Positions 49,191-58,975 of a DNA stretch of 64,000 nt are shown one piece after another (the stretch's first letter is position 1; every line of letters begins with the position of its first letter). The position numbers and the translations under genes are program-made. Where the stretch lies: contig NZ_JBMOVV010000004.1 in NCBI RefSeq assembly GCF_049472135.1, forward strand, positions 186,001 through 250,000, in the 5' to 3' direction. The notes under the pieces are model-generated. The model worked only from the letters and a program-made list of their open reading frames with translations. It was not told the origin of the DNA and ran no database searches. This DNA is from Arcobacter_B sp049472135. Its GTDB lineage: Bacteria > Campylobacterota > Campylobacteria > Campylobacterales > Arcobacteraceae.

Positions 49191-51299
49191 ATGAAGAATT
49201 TAAATTTAGAAATCAAAGATGGTATTGCAAGAATAACTTTTGACTTAGAAAATGAAAAAGTAAACAAACTATCTACAAAAGTCTTAAGTGAATTTGATGA
49301 GACTTTAGATGTAATAAAAAATAATTCTTCTATAAAAGCTCTTTTAGTTCAAAGTGCTAAGAAAAATATTTTTATTGCTGGTGCTGATATTGAAGAGATT
49401 GAGACTTTAAGTAAAGAAGAAGAGATTTATGAACTTCTTATGAAAGTACACTCTATTTTTAATAAGTTAGAAAATCTTCCTTTTCCATCAATCGCTTATA
49501 TAAATGGTGCTTGTATGGGTGGAGGTTTAGAGTTAGCTTTAGCTTGTACATATAGAGTTGCAACAACAAGTTCTAAAACTAAACTTGCTTTTCCTGAAAT
49601 AAAACTAGGAATATTCCCAGGTTTTGCAGGATGTTTAAGAGCTCCAAAAATAGTAGGACTTGTAAATGCTTTAGATATTATCTTAAGTGGTAAAAACCTT
49701 GATGCAAAAAAAGCTTATAGAATAAAACTTGTTGATGAGATTTTTGATGATGGACAAAAAGAGTCTAAACTTGAAGATTTCATACAAAAAGCTATAAAAA
49801 ATGAAGTAAAAAGTAGAAAGAAGTTTGCTTTACTTGAAACATGGCCTTTAAGAGAAATAGTATTTTCAAAAGCTTATAAAAATTTAGAAAGAAAAGTAAA
49901 TAAAGATTTCAAAGCTCCTTATGTAGCCCTAGAAGTTATAAAAGATACTTTTGCAAGATCATTTAATGAAGGTTTAAAAGTAGAAGCAAGAGAGTTTTCA
50001 AAAATAGCAATAACTCATGAATCAAAAAATATGATTAAACTATTTTTTACTTTCCAAAAACTAAATAAAAATTATGAGAAAACAACTAATCCTATAAATA
50101 ATGCTGTTATTCTAGGAAATGGAGTTATGGGAAAAGGTATTATTTGGCTATTTTCAAAATATCTTCAAAATGTAAGAATCAAAGTTAGAAAAATTGAGCA
50201 AATTCATAGCATTTTAAAAGATGTATCTAAAATATATGACTTCTTAGTAAAAACAAGAAGAATGACAACAAATCAAGTTGATTTTAAACTAAATAAAATC
50301 ACTTATACAGATAAGTTTGAAGGTTTAAAAAATAGTGATATTGCCATAGAAGCTATTATTGAAGATGAAAAAGCAAAAAAAGATGCTTTTAAAAGCTTAG
50401 AAAATAGTATGAAAGATGATGCAATTATTGCTACAAATACCTCATCTATATCTATTGAAAAATTATCAAGTGATATTAAAAATAAAGAAAACTTCTTAGG
50501 AGTTCACTTCTTTAATCCTGTAAATATGATGCCACTAGTAGAAGTAATACCAACTTCACATACATCAAAAGAGACTATAAATAAAGTTTTTGAACTTTTA
50601 ATCTCTTGTGGTAAAACTCCTATTTTAGTAGGAGATTGTGCAGGATTTATTGTAAATAGAATTTTACTTCCTTATTTAAATGAAGCTGCATTTATTTTAG
50701 AAGAGCATGGTGATATAAAACATATTGATAAACTTATCAAAAATTTTGGTATGCCAATGGGACCTTTTACTTTAGCTGATACAGTTGGAATTGATATAGG
50801 TTATAAAGTTGCACATATATTAAATGAGTCTTATGGTAGTAGAATGCCTGTTGCTCCTTTAATAGAGAAAATTTATAACAAAAAAGAATTGGGTGTTAAA
50901 ACAGGTTCTGGCTTTTATACATATAAAGGTAAAAAAGCAAAAGACGTAAACCCTAATGTTACGCAATTGCTAGATAAGAAGAGTAAAATTTTAAATGACG
51001 AGGATATTATTAATAGATGTATATTTATTATGATAAATGAAGCCTCAAGATGTTTAGAAGAAGGAATTGTTGATGATCCAACTATTATAGACTTTGCTAT
51101 GATAACAGGAACAGGTTTCCCTCCATATAAAGGTGGACTTTGTACTTTAGCAAATAAAATAGGGATTAAAAATGTTGTTAAAAGTTTAGAGAAATATGAA
51201 AGAACTTATGGGGAAAGATTTAAACCAAGTTCTTTATTATTAAAACTTCAAGAACAAGACAAAGACTTCAATACAGGAGAGACATTATGGAAACACTAA
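49191..51299 (+). CDS. Bifunctional enoyl-CoA hydratase / 3-hydroxyacyl-CoA dehydrogenase
   Basis: Two central steps of beta-oxidation in one 702-aa chain. N-terminal crotonase domain: oxyanion-hole segments FIAGADIEEIE and NGACMGGGLELALAC, with FPEIKLGIFPGFAG. Middle: NAD-binding fold beginning VILGNGVMGKGI, then EAIIEDEKAKKDAF and the dehydrogenase signature GVHFFNPVNMMPLVEVI. C-terminal helical domain: FGMPMGPFTLADTVGIDI. An ATG at 49149 lies inside the thiolase gene; the GGAGG site fixes the start at 49191. FadJ/FadB type. Confidence 0.93.
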   Translation: MKNLNLEIKDGIARITFDLENEKVNKLSTKVLSEFDETLDVIKNNSSIKALLVQSAKKNIFIAGADIEEIETLSKEEEIYELLMKVHSIFNKLENLPFPSIAYINGACMGGGLELALACTYRVATTSSKTKLAFPEIKLGIFPGFAGCLRAPKIVGLVNALDIILSGKNLDAKKAYRIKLVDEIFDDGQKESKLEDFIQKAIKNEVKSRKKFALLETWPLREIVFSKAYKNLERKVNKDFKAPYVALEVIKDTFARSFNEGLKVEAREFSKIAITHESKNMIKLFFTFQKLNKNYEKTTNPINNAVILGNGVMGKGIIWLFSKYLQNVRIKVRKIEQIHSILKDVSKIYDFLVKTRRMTTNQVDFKLNKITYTDKFEGLKNSDIAIEAIIEDEKAKKDAFKSLENSMKDDAIIATNTSSISIEKLSSDIKNKENFLGVHFFNPVNMMPLVEVIPTSHTSKETINKVFELLISCGKTPILVGDCAGFIVNRILLPYLNEAAFILEEHGDIKHIDKLIKNFGMPMGPFTLADTVGIDIGYKVAHILNESYGSRMPVAPLIEKIYNKKELGVKTGSGFYTYKGKKAKDVNPNVTQLLDKKSKILNDEDIINRCIFIMINEASRCLEEGIVDDPTIIDFAMITGTGFPPYKGGLCTLANKIGIKNVVKSLEKYERTYGERFKPSSLLLKLQEQDKDFNTGETLWKH

Positions 51300-53647
51300 T
51301 TTTAATTTTAATTCTTTTAGTTCTGGGATATATGAGTTTCCCATTATATACTTACTTTACAGTTGTTGGAGTTTACTCATTTGTATTCTTTGACTTTGGT
51401 GCAATATCTTGGATTATATTCTTTGCTTTAGCTGCATTATTTTTAATTCAGCCTTTAAGAATAAAGTTTATAACTAAAAAACTTGTTGACTTTATAAATA
51501 AAAACGGCTTACTTCCACAAATCTCTCAAACAGAAGAAGCAGCACTTCAAGCAGGAACTAACTGGGTTGAATCAAGTTACTTCAAAGGAAGAGTTAACTT
51601 TAGTGAAGTTTTAGAAGAGAAAATTACTGAACTTACAGAAGAAGAACAAGCCTTCTTAGATAATGAAGTTGAACAATTATGTGCTATGACTACTGATTGG
51701 CAAATCTTCCAAGATAGAGATTTAAGTCCAGAAGTTTGGCAGTTTATCAAAGATAAAAAGTTCTTTGGAATGATAGTTCCTAAAAAGTATGGTGGTCTTG
51801 GATTTAGTGCAACAGCACACTCAAAAGTAATTGAAAAGCTAGTATCAAGATCTCAAGTTTTAGCTATTACAGTTATGGTTCCAAATTCACTTGGACCTGC
51901 TGAATTAATAGAAAAACACGGAACAAATGAACAAAAAGATAAATACCTAAAAGATTTAGCAACAGGTAAGCAAGTACCTTGTTTTGGACTTACTGAACCA
52001 AATGCAGGTAGTGATGCAACATCTATTAAATCTAATGGTGTTTTATTTAAAGATGAATCTGGAAAAATTAGAATAAAACTTAACTTTGAAAAGAGATATA
52101 TTACTTTAGGAAATATTGCAACTTTAATTGGTCTAGCTTTTGTTTTAAAAGACCCTGAGCATTTACTAGGTGAGAAAGAAAATCTTGGAATTACTTTTGG
52201 TTTAGTTGACCATAAAAAAGATGGTGTTGATAACTCAAAAAGACATGACCCTCTTACTATTCCTTTTGTAAACTCGCCTTTATATGGTAAAGATGTAATT
52301 ATAGATTTAGAAGATATTATTGGTGGTGTTGATGGTATTGGTAAAGGTTGGCAAATGTTAGTTGAATCTTTATCTATTGGTCGTGGTATTTCGCTTCCTT
52401 CTGTATCTTTAGGTGGAAGTAAATATGCTCTAAATATTGTAAGTTCATACTCACAATTAAGAGAACAATTTGGATTAAGTATCAACCACTTTGAGGGTGT
52501 AGAAGAAAAAATTGCAAAAGTTGCTGCTTTTACTTATATGTTAAATGCAAGTAGAAATTATACTTTAGATGCAATTGACAATGGTGAGAAACCAGGTGTT
52601 ATTAACTCAGTTATGAAATATCATGCAACTGAGAAATTTAGAGAAGTTATAAATGACTCTATGGATGTTTTAGGTGGTAGTGCTATTATTAGAGGTAAAA
52701 ACAACCTATTAGCACATGCTTATTTTGCTTTACCTATTTCTATTACAGTTGAGGGAGCAAATATCTTAACTAGAAACTTAATGCAGTTTGGACAAGGTTT
52801 AATAAAATCTCATCCATATATCTATAAAGAAATAAATGCTTTAAGATCAAATAATGTAGAAAGCTTTGATAAAGGTTTCTTTGCCCATGTAAACTTAGGA
52901 TATAGTTCATTTTGTAAAACACTATTCTATTATTTTACAAGAGGTCATATTATTTGTGAAAAAGGTGAGTTTACTAGATATAAACAAAAAGTTACTTGGG
53001 TTAGTTCTGAGTTTACTTTCTTAGCAAATGTTGCTTTAGGTATTTTAGGGCCTGCACTTAAAAAAAGAGAAAATATAAGTGCTAGATTTGGGGATATTCT
53101 TTCAAATCTATACTTAATTACTGCTACATTAAGAGAGTTTGAAAACAACCCTAAAAAAGAGCATGAAGCTTTAGTAACTTATGTTTGTGATTATTGTTTT
53201 AATGATATTCAAATAGCAAGAGAAGAGATTATCTCAAATCTTGGTGGATTATCTTGGCTTTTACCAATTGTAAAACTAAATGCCTTTGGAGTTAAAGCTG
53301 ATGATAAACTAAATGCAAAAATCATAGATACATTAAAAGATGAAGAGAGTTTAAATGAACTTTGCTCAAACATCTTTGTTGATAAAAATGAAGAAGATAG
53401 ATTTGCAAAACTACAAAAAGCAGTTAAATTAAATAGATTAAATCAAGATAGTTTCAAAATCTTAAAAACTGCAATAAAAGAGAATGCAATACAACAAGGT
53501 GAATTTGATGAGATGATTAAACAGCTTATAGAAAAAGGTTTAATCAATAAAGAAAAAGCAGCCTCTATGAAAGAAGCTCATGAATTAAAACAAGAAGTTA
53601 TTAGTGTAGATTCTTTCAGTGTTGAGGAGTATAAGGCTTCAAAATGA
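51287..53647 (+). CDS. fadE: Membrane-linked acyl-CoA dehydrogenase, FadE type
   Basis: First oxidation step of beta-oxidation; 786 aa, much longer than ordinary acyl-CoA dehydrogenases and typical of FadE. Two hydrophobic helices at the N-terminus (about 2-20 and 25-55) suggest membrane attachment. The dehydrogenase core has CFGLTEPNAGSDATSIKSNG, SLGGSKYALNIV-type flavin segments and NSVMKYHATEKFRE; the long C-terminal part (from about 480) is the FadE extension. It overlaps the preceding gene by 13 bases behind an AGGAGAG site and the next gene by four bases (ATGA). Confidence 0.93.
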   Translation: METLILILILLVLGYMSFPLYTYFTVVGVYSFVFFDFGAISWIIFFALAALFLIQPLRIKFITKKLVDFINKNGLLPQISQTEEAALQAGTNWVESSYFKGRVNFSEVLEEKITELTEEEQAFLDNEVEQLCAMTTDWQIFQDRDLSPEVWQFIKDKKFFGMIVPKKYGGLGFSATAHSKVIEKLVSRSQVLAITVMVPNSLGPAELIEKHGTNEQKDKYLKDLATGKQVPCFGLTEPNAGSDATSIKSNGVLFKDESGKIRIKLNFEKRYITLGNIATLIGLAFVLKDPEHLLGEKENLGITFGLVDHKKDGVDNSKRHDPLTIPFVNSPLYGKDVIIDLEDIIGGVDGIGKGWQMLVESLSIGRGISLPSVSLGGSKYALNIVSSYSQLREQFGLSINHFEGVEEKIAKVAAFTYMLNASRNYTLDAIDNGEKPGVINSVMKYHATEKFREVINDSMDVLGGSAIIRGKNNLLAHAYFALPISITVEGANILTRNLMQFGQGLIKSHPYIYKEINALRSNNVESFDKGFFAHVNLGYSSFCKTLFYYFTRGHIICEKGEFTRYKQKVTWVSSEFTFLANVALGILGPALKKRENISARFGDILSNLYLITATLREFENNPKKEHEALVTYVCDYCFNDIQIAREEIISNLGGLSWLLPIVKLNAFGVKADDKLNAKIIDTLKDEESLNELCSNIFVDKNEEDRFAKLQKAVKLNRLNQDSFKILKTAIKENAIQQGEFDEMIKQLIEKGLINKEKAASMKEAHELKQEVISVDSFSVEEYKASK

Positions 53648-55776
53648 AAAGAAAAGATTTGTTAATAAATACTAATGGGTATATTTTAAGTTTGTTAGAA
53701 AAAATTCTAGATGCAAATGTAGAAGTAAAAGGAATAGAGAATATTCCCAAAAACAACCCTAGAATTTTTGTAGCAAATCATTTTACAAGAACAGAAGCAA
53801 TGCTTGTACCTTATACTATGTATAATCTTACAGGTAAAAAAGTAGGAGTTATTGCTGATGATTCACTATTTAAAACCTATTTTGGAGATTTTTTAAGTAA
53901 CCTTGGGGCGATGAAAAAATCAGACCCTCTTAGAAACAACCATATCCTTGGAGATTTAGTAACATCTTGCAAGGATTGGATGGTTTTCCCTGAAGGAAGA
54001 ATGGTTAAAGCTAAAGATATTGAGAAAATAGGTAAACATTTCTGCGTAAAAATAGATGGCTCATGTCAAAGAGTTTACACAGGTGCTAGTTACTTCGCCC
54101 TACTTTCACAAGCTTTAAGAGAAGACTATTTTAATCATAGAATCAAAAACTTCAAAAAGTTTCAAAGAAAATATTTTATAAATAATTGTAGTGAGATTAA
54201 TGAAAATGACACAATGATAGTACCTATAAATATTTCCTATTCAAAACTAAGAAATGGTAGAAACTTTTTAGTTGATATGGTTGAAAAACTGATGGATAGT
54301 ATCGGTGATAATTTTAAAGAAGAGTTAGAAATAGAGAGTAATATCGTTTTAAATTCTAAAATTATTATTCAAGTTTTAGAACCAATTAGTACAAAAGCCC
54401 TACTTGAAAAATACAGCAAAGAACCTAATCATTCAAAAGTTATAAGTGCTATTAGATATGAAACTACACATAATTTTATGAACCAAATTTATCAATCACT
54501 AACAATAAATTTTGACCATATTTTTATATTAATACTTTTCTTATACCCTAAAAAAAGAATTAATATAAAAGTATTTAAAAGACTTATCTATCTTGTGATA
54601 AATAAATTAAGAAATAGAGACTATTTCTTAGATGATGATATTGATAAAGATTTAATATATTTAATATCTTATGAAAAGTATGAACAGTTTGAAGAAGTTT
54701 TAAAAATCGCAATAAAAGACGAAATTATCTATGATAATGTAGATGAATATATAATAAATAAACATAAACTACTTAATAGCTATACTCATCATACTATTAG
54801 AATAAAAAATATTTTAAAAGTAATTTTAAATGAAATTCTAGTAAATGATAAAGTTGTTAAAATTGCAAAAGATTATATAAACAATACAACTGAGAAAATC
54901 AATAAAAAAATAGTTAAACATGTACTAAGACAACAAAAAGAGTCTTATATGAAAAGCTATAGAAAGTTTAAAGAGTTTGCTGATGTTAAAGATATTAATA
55001 TTGGCGAAAATAAATATCTTGATTTAGAAACTAGTGATACTTGTATTATTACAGTTCATGGTTTCTCTTCAAGTCCTAAAGAGATTGAAGAGTTAAGTAT
55101 CTATTTACATAGTGCTGGATTTGCAGTTTATTCACCTAGACTTGATGGACATGGAACAAGTCCTGAAGACCTAAAAGATAAAAAATGGGAAGATTGGTAT
55201 AAAAGTGTATGTCAAACAATAACAATAGCTTCAATTAAATATAAAAAAGTGTTTATTGTTGGTTTTTCAACAGGAGGATTATTATCTTTACTTAGTGCTG
55301 ATAAAAAGTATCATGAGTTTAGTGGAATAGTATGTATAAATGCAGCTTTAAACTTAAAAGATATTAGAGTAAAAACTTTACTCCCTGCTGTATCATTTTG
55401 GAATGACCTTGTAAAGAAATTTAATAGTAATAGCTATTCAAAAGATTATATTGAAAATAATTCTGAAAACCCTACAGTTAATTATGACAAGTTTTATTTA
55501 GAATCAATCAAACAACTAAGTTTACTAATGGAAGTTACAAGAAAAAAGCTAAAAAATGTAACTCAACCTTGTTTAATAGTACAAGCAAAAGATGATCCAG
55601 TTGTAAATGCAAGTAGTGCCTATGAAATATTTGAGAAAATTAGTTCTAAGGATAAAGAAATAGAAATTATTGAAGCTAAAAGACATATTATTGTAAAAGG
55701 TGAAGGGAAAGAAGAACTATTTGAGATAATATTAAAATTTATTAAAAACAACCAGTATCCACAGTTTTTACACTAA
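53644..55776 (+). CDS. PlsC-like acyltransferase fused to an alpha/beta hydrolase
   Basis: A 710-aa two-enzyme fusion. N-terminal about 270 residues: glycerolipid acyltransferase fold with FVANHFTRTEAM, where His46 is followed by Glu51 (HX4E instead of the standard HX4D), and the second motif VFPEGRM at 114-120. Residues about 290-455 form a basic helical linker. From about 460: an alpha/beta hydrolase with VHGFSSSPKEIEE, nucleophile Ser542 in VGFSTGGLL, Asp about 650 in VQAKDDPVV and His681 in KRHIIVKG, resembling monoacylglycerol lipase/carboxylesterase. Last gene of the beta-oxidation operon, overlapping fadE by four bases. It may release fatty acids for the pathway and re-acylate lipids; inference only. 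Confidence 0.82.
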   Translation: MKRKDLLINTNGYILSLLEKILDANVEVKGIENIPKNNPRIFVANHFTRTEAMLVPYTMYNLTGKKVGVIADDSLFKTYFGDFLSNLGAMKKSDPLRNNHILGDLVTSCKDWMVFPEGRMVKAKDIEKIGKHFCVKIDGSCQRVYTGASYFALLSQALREDYFNHRIKNFKKFQRKYFINNCSEINENDTMIVPINISYSKLRNGRNFLVDMVEKLMDSIGDNFKEELEIESNIVLNSKIIIQVLEPISTKALLEKYSKEPNHSKVISAIRYETTHNFMNQIYQSLTINFDHIFILILFLYPKKRINIKVFKRLIYLVINKLRNRDYFLDDDIDKDLIYLISYEKYEQFEEVLKIAIKDEIIYDNVDEYIINKHKLLNSYTHHTIRIKNILKVILNEILVNDKVVKIAKDYINNTTEKINKKIVKHVLRQQKESYMKSYRKFKEFADVKDINIGENKYLDLETSDTCIITVHGFSSSPKEIEELSIYLHSAGFAVYSPRLDGHGTSPEDLKDKKWEDWYKSVCQTITIASIKYKKVFIVGFSTGGLLSLLSADKKYHEFSGIVCINAALNLKDIRVKTLLPAVSFWNDLVKKFNSNSYSKDYIENNSENPTVNYDKFYLESIKQLSLLMEVTRKKLKNVTQPCLIVQAKDDPVVNASSAYEIFEKISSKDKEIEIIEAKRHIIVKGEGKEELFEIILKFIKNNQYPQFLH

Positions 55777-55816
55777 AAAGTTTTAGTATAATAGAAAAAA
55801 CACAAAAGGATGCATA

Positions 55817-56647
55817 ATGAAGTTCTTAAGAAATACTCTTTTATTAACTATCTTTGCAATGATTATTATAGGTTGTACTCAAAAAACACCCTATACAAAT
55901 AGATCTCAAATGATTTTCATGTCACCAAAAGAAGAGTTAGCTTTAGGTGAAAAGTCATATAAACAAACTCTTTCAAAATCAGAAGTTATTACAAATACAA
56001 ATGATGCAAGAAGAGTTCATAATATAGGAATGAAAATTGCTCAAGTTGCAAATAGACCTGATTTTCAATGGGAGTTTAATCTAGTAAAGAATGATGCAAA
56101 AAATGCTTTTTGTTTACCTGGTGGTAAAGTAGTAGTTTACACAGGAATTTTAGAAGTTGCAAAAAATGACGCTCAACTAGCAACTGTAATGGCTCATGAA
56201 GTTGCCCATGCCTTAGCTAGACATGGCGCGGAGAGAATGAGTTCTGCAATGGTTCAACAAGGTATACAAGTAATTGGAAATGTGGTACTAGCTTCAACTG
56301 CTCCTGAGTATACAAATGTATTTAATCAAGCTTATGGAGTTGGTAGTCAACTAGGTGTCATGCTTCCTTATGGAAGACTACAAGAAAATGAAGCAGATGA
56401 AATAGGTATTTATCTTATGGCAAAAGCAGGTTATAATATACATGAGGCTTTAAACTTTTGGAAAAATATGAGTAAAGGAAAACAAGAAACAAATGAATTT
56501 TTTTCAACTCACCCAAGTTCAAGTACTAGAATTTCTAATATCCAAAGAGTAATTGAAAAAATAAAAGCTAAAGGTATTTCAAAATCAAAAAGTATAACTA
56601 CGCAAAGTAGTAGTAAAAGTAATCTTTTAGGTAAGCAAGTATATTAA
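55817..56647 (+). CDS. M48-family metalloprotease lipoprotein
   Basis: A periplasmic zinc protease, 276 aa, anchored through a lipobox (MIIIGC, Cys20). The zinc motif is HEVAHALARHG (His127, Glu128, His131), with a third ligand in the downstream ENEADEIG. It resembles BepA/LoiP-type proteases that help outer-membrane protein quality control, but without TPR repeats. The AAAAGGATGCATA leader gives a good ribosome binding site. It may be a separate unit from the fatty-acid operon, 40 bases away. Confidence 0.92.
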   Translation: MKFLRNTLLLTIFAMIIIGCTQKTPYTNRSQMIFMSPKEELALGEKSYKQTLSKSEVITNTNDARRVHNIGMKIAQVANRPDFQWEFNLVKNDAKNAFCLPGGKVVVYTGILEVAKNDAQLATVMAHEVAHALARHGAERMSSAMVQQGIQVIGNVVLASTAPEYTNVFNQAYGVGSQLGVMLPYGRLQENEADEIGIYLMAKAGYNIHEALNFWKNMSKGKQETNEFFSTHPSSSTRISNIQRVIEKIKAKGISKSKSITTQSSSKSNLLGKQVY

Positions 56648-56673
56648 AACAAAGAGTTTAAACTCTTTGTTTT
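56646..56673. terminator. Bidirectional terminator
   Basis: A 28-bp near-perfect palindrome AAAACAAAGAGTTT / AAACTCTTTGTTTT between the M48 protease gene and the convergent yebC. Confidence 0.85.
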
Positions 56674-56685
56674 AAATAGTTTAAA

Positions 56686-57396
56686 TTATGCCATATTTGT
56701 AAATACAGCTTGAACATCATCGTCATCTTCAAGTTTTTCTAATAACTTTCCAATATCTTCTTGTTGTTCTTCTGTAAACTCTTGAGGATTATTTGAGATT
56801 CTCTCTAACTTAGCTTTTGTAAGTTCAATTCCCATATCTTCAAATGCTTTATTTAAAGTTCCGAAATCTTTGTAGTCAGCTGTTACTAAAACAATTCCAT
56901 CTTCTTCTTCAATCTCTTCTAAACCAGCATCAATTAGTTCTAACTCTAACTCTTCAATATCCATATCATCAGTTTTGTTGAATTCAAAAATTGCTTTTCT
57001 ATCAAACATAAACTCTAATGAACCAGTTGGTGCCATTGAACCACCATTTTTATTAAAGTGCATTTTTACATTTGCTACTGTTCTTGTATTATTGTCTGTT
57101 GCTGTTTCAACAAAGATTAGTACACCATGAGGTCCTTTACCTTCAAAGTTTACATCTGTATAGTTAGCTGCATCTTTTCCTGTAGCTCTTTTAATTGCTG
57201 CTTCAATATTTGTTTTTGGCATATTTTCAGCTTTTGCATTTAAAATAGCAGTTCTTAATGCTGAGTTCATCTCAGGATCAGGACCACCAGCTTTTGCTGC
57301 AATCTCAATTGATTTTGCTAGTTTAGGGAAAACTCTTGACATCGCTCCCCATCTTTTCATTTTTGCTGCTTTTCTATATTCAAAGGCTCTACCCAT
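56686..57396 (-). CDS. yebC: YebC/PmpR-family regulator
   Basis: A 236-aa cytoplasmic protein of the YebC family, linked to transcriptional regulation and, in recent work on homologues, to easing ribosome stalling. Family marks are MGRAFEYRKAAKMKRWGAMS at the start (the common form is GHSKWxNIKHRKxxxD), NMPKTNIEAAIKRATG, and FEGKGPHGVLIFVE, DNNTRTVANVKMHFNKNGG. The start is set by GGAGT six bases upstream. It converges with the protease gene and follows aspA on the same strand. Confidence 0.95.
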   Translation of the reverse strand: MGRAFEYRKAAKMKRWGAMSRVFPKLAKSIEIAAKAGGPDPEMNSALRTAILNAKAENMPKTNIEAAIKRATGKDAANYTDVNFEGKGPHGVLIFVETATDNNTRTVANVKMHFNKNGGSMAPTGSLEFMFDRKAIFEFNKTDDMDIEELELELIDAGLEEIEEEDGIVLVTADYKDFGTLNKAFEDMGIELTKAKLERISNNPQEFTEEQQEDIGKLLEKLEDDDDVQAVFTNMA

Positions 57397-57460
57397 AAAA
57401 AATACTCCAATTATGTTTTTTGTGGGGATTATAACAAGTTTGTAATAAATATGCCATTAT

Positions 57461-58879
57461 TTAAAGTTTACATTCACCTGAAAATGAGGGGTGAGTCATA
57501 TTTTCAGGTTTTAAATACTCCTCTAATTGCTCTTTTGAAAGAAGTTTTCTTTCTAAAACTATATCATATACACTTCTATTTTTATCTAATGCTTCTTTTG
57601 CAACAGAAGTTGCATTATGGTAACCAATATATGGATTAAGTGCAGTAACTAAACCAATAGAGTTTAGAACTTGATTTCTACAAATATCTTCATTTGCTGT
57701 AATTCCATCAACACACTTAAAAGCTAAAGTTTCAAAGGCATTACACATCATAGTTACTGATTGAAAAAGATTATAAGCAATTATTGGCTCAAATACATTT
57801 AGTTGTAACTGCCCTCCTTCACTAGCTAAAGAAATAGTAGTATCATATCCTATTACTTGAAAGGCTACTTGATTTACAACTTCTGGAATTACTGGATTTA
57901 CTTTTCCTGGCATAATTGAACTTCCTGGTTGCATTTTTGGAAGATTTATTTCATTTAATCCTGTTCTTGGACCTGAACTTAAAAGTCTTAGGTCATTACA
58001 AATTTTTGATATTTTTGTGGCAATTGATTTTAAAACCCCTGATACATGAACAAAAGTAGAAGTATCTTGTGTGGCTTTTACTAAATCACAAGCTGTAACA
58101 AAGGGTCTATTTGTAACTTCTTCTAATTTCTCTTTTACAAGTGCTGCATATTTTGAATCTGTATTTATTCCTGTACCTATTGCAGTTCCTCCAAGATTCA
58201 TTTGAGCTACTAAATCTTTAACCATTTCAATTACTTTTATATCATCGTCAATCATTAGAGCAAATGAGTTAAATTCTTGCCCTAGTGTCATAGGAACAGC
58301 ATCTTGAAGTTGAGTTCTTCCCATTTTTATGATATTTTCAAACTCTTTTGCTTTTGTAGAAAATGAGTCTTTTAGTATTTGCATTTTATTTTGAAGTTTA
58401 CATAGATATTCATAAAGTGCTAGTCTTACAGCAGTTGGGTAAACATCATTTGTAGATTGAGACATATTAACATGATTGTTTGGGTGAATAAACTCATACT
58501 CACCTTTTTTCTTTCCTATTAATTCTAAAGCAATATTTGTAATAACCTCATTTGCATTCATATTTGTAGATGTACCAGCTCCTCCTTGAATAACATCTAC
58601 AATAAACTGTTTATGATATTTTTTTGCAAAAAGTTCATCACAAGCACTACAAATAGCATCACAGATTTCATTATCAAGAAGTCCTAACTCATTGTTTGCT
58701 AAAGCTGAAGCTTTTTTAACCTGAGCAAGTGCAATTATAAGTTTTGGGAAGTTTGATAAAGGAACACCTGAAATTGAAAAATTCTCTTTTGCTCTTAATG
58801 TTTGTATTCCATAATAATACTTATTTGAAATCTCTTTTTCACCTAATAAATCACACTCTATTCTATATTTGTTTTTCAT
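57461..58879 (-). CDS. aspA: Aspartate ammonia-lyase
   Basis: Converts aspartate to fumarate and ammonia, feeding the TCA cycle; 472 aa. It shares the superfamily signature GSSIMPGKVNPVIPEVVNQ with fumC at 43346, but the aspartase features IQGGAGTSTNMNANEV and NKYYYGIQTLRAKENFSISG (aspartase N-terminus) distinguish it. The GKVNPVIPE form, against GKVNPTQSE in fumarase, supports this. Campylobacterota often use aspartate as a carbon source. It is divergent from the M23 peptidase gene. Confidence 0.95.
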   Translation of the reverse strand: MKNKYRIECDLLGEKEISNKYYYGIQTLRAKENFSISGVPLSNFPKLIIALAQVKKASALANNELGLLDNEICDAICSACDELFAKKYHKQFIVDVIQGGAGTSTNMNANEVITNIALELIGKKKGEYEFIHPNNHVNMSQSTNDVYPTAVRLALYEYLCKLQNKMQILKDSFSTKAKEFENIIKMGRTQLQDAVPMTLGQEFNSFALMIDDDIKVIEMVKDLVAQMNLGGTAIGTGINTDSKYAALVKEKLEEVTNRPFVTACDLVKATQDTSTFVHVSGVLKSIATKISKICNDLRLLSSGPRTGLNEINLPKMQPGSSIMPGKVNPVIPEVVNQVAFQVIGYDTTISLASEGGQLQLNVFEPIIAYNLFQSVTMMCNAFETLAFKCVDGITANEDICRNQVLNSIGLVTALNPYIGYHNATSVAKEALDKNRSVYDIVLERKLLSKEQLEEYLKPENMTHPSFSGECKL

Positions 58880-58975
58880 ATCTTAAGCCTTGCAAAATTT
58901 AATATGACTTGATTTTACACTCTTTTTTTATTATTTTGATTAAACTTTAAAGAGAATTTGTTACAATTTGCCATG

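Noticed and set aside
51853..52485. 210-aa minus-strand ORF opposite fadE
   Set aside because: Pro/Ser/Phe-rich shadow of fadE with no start signals.
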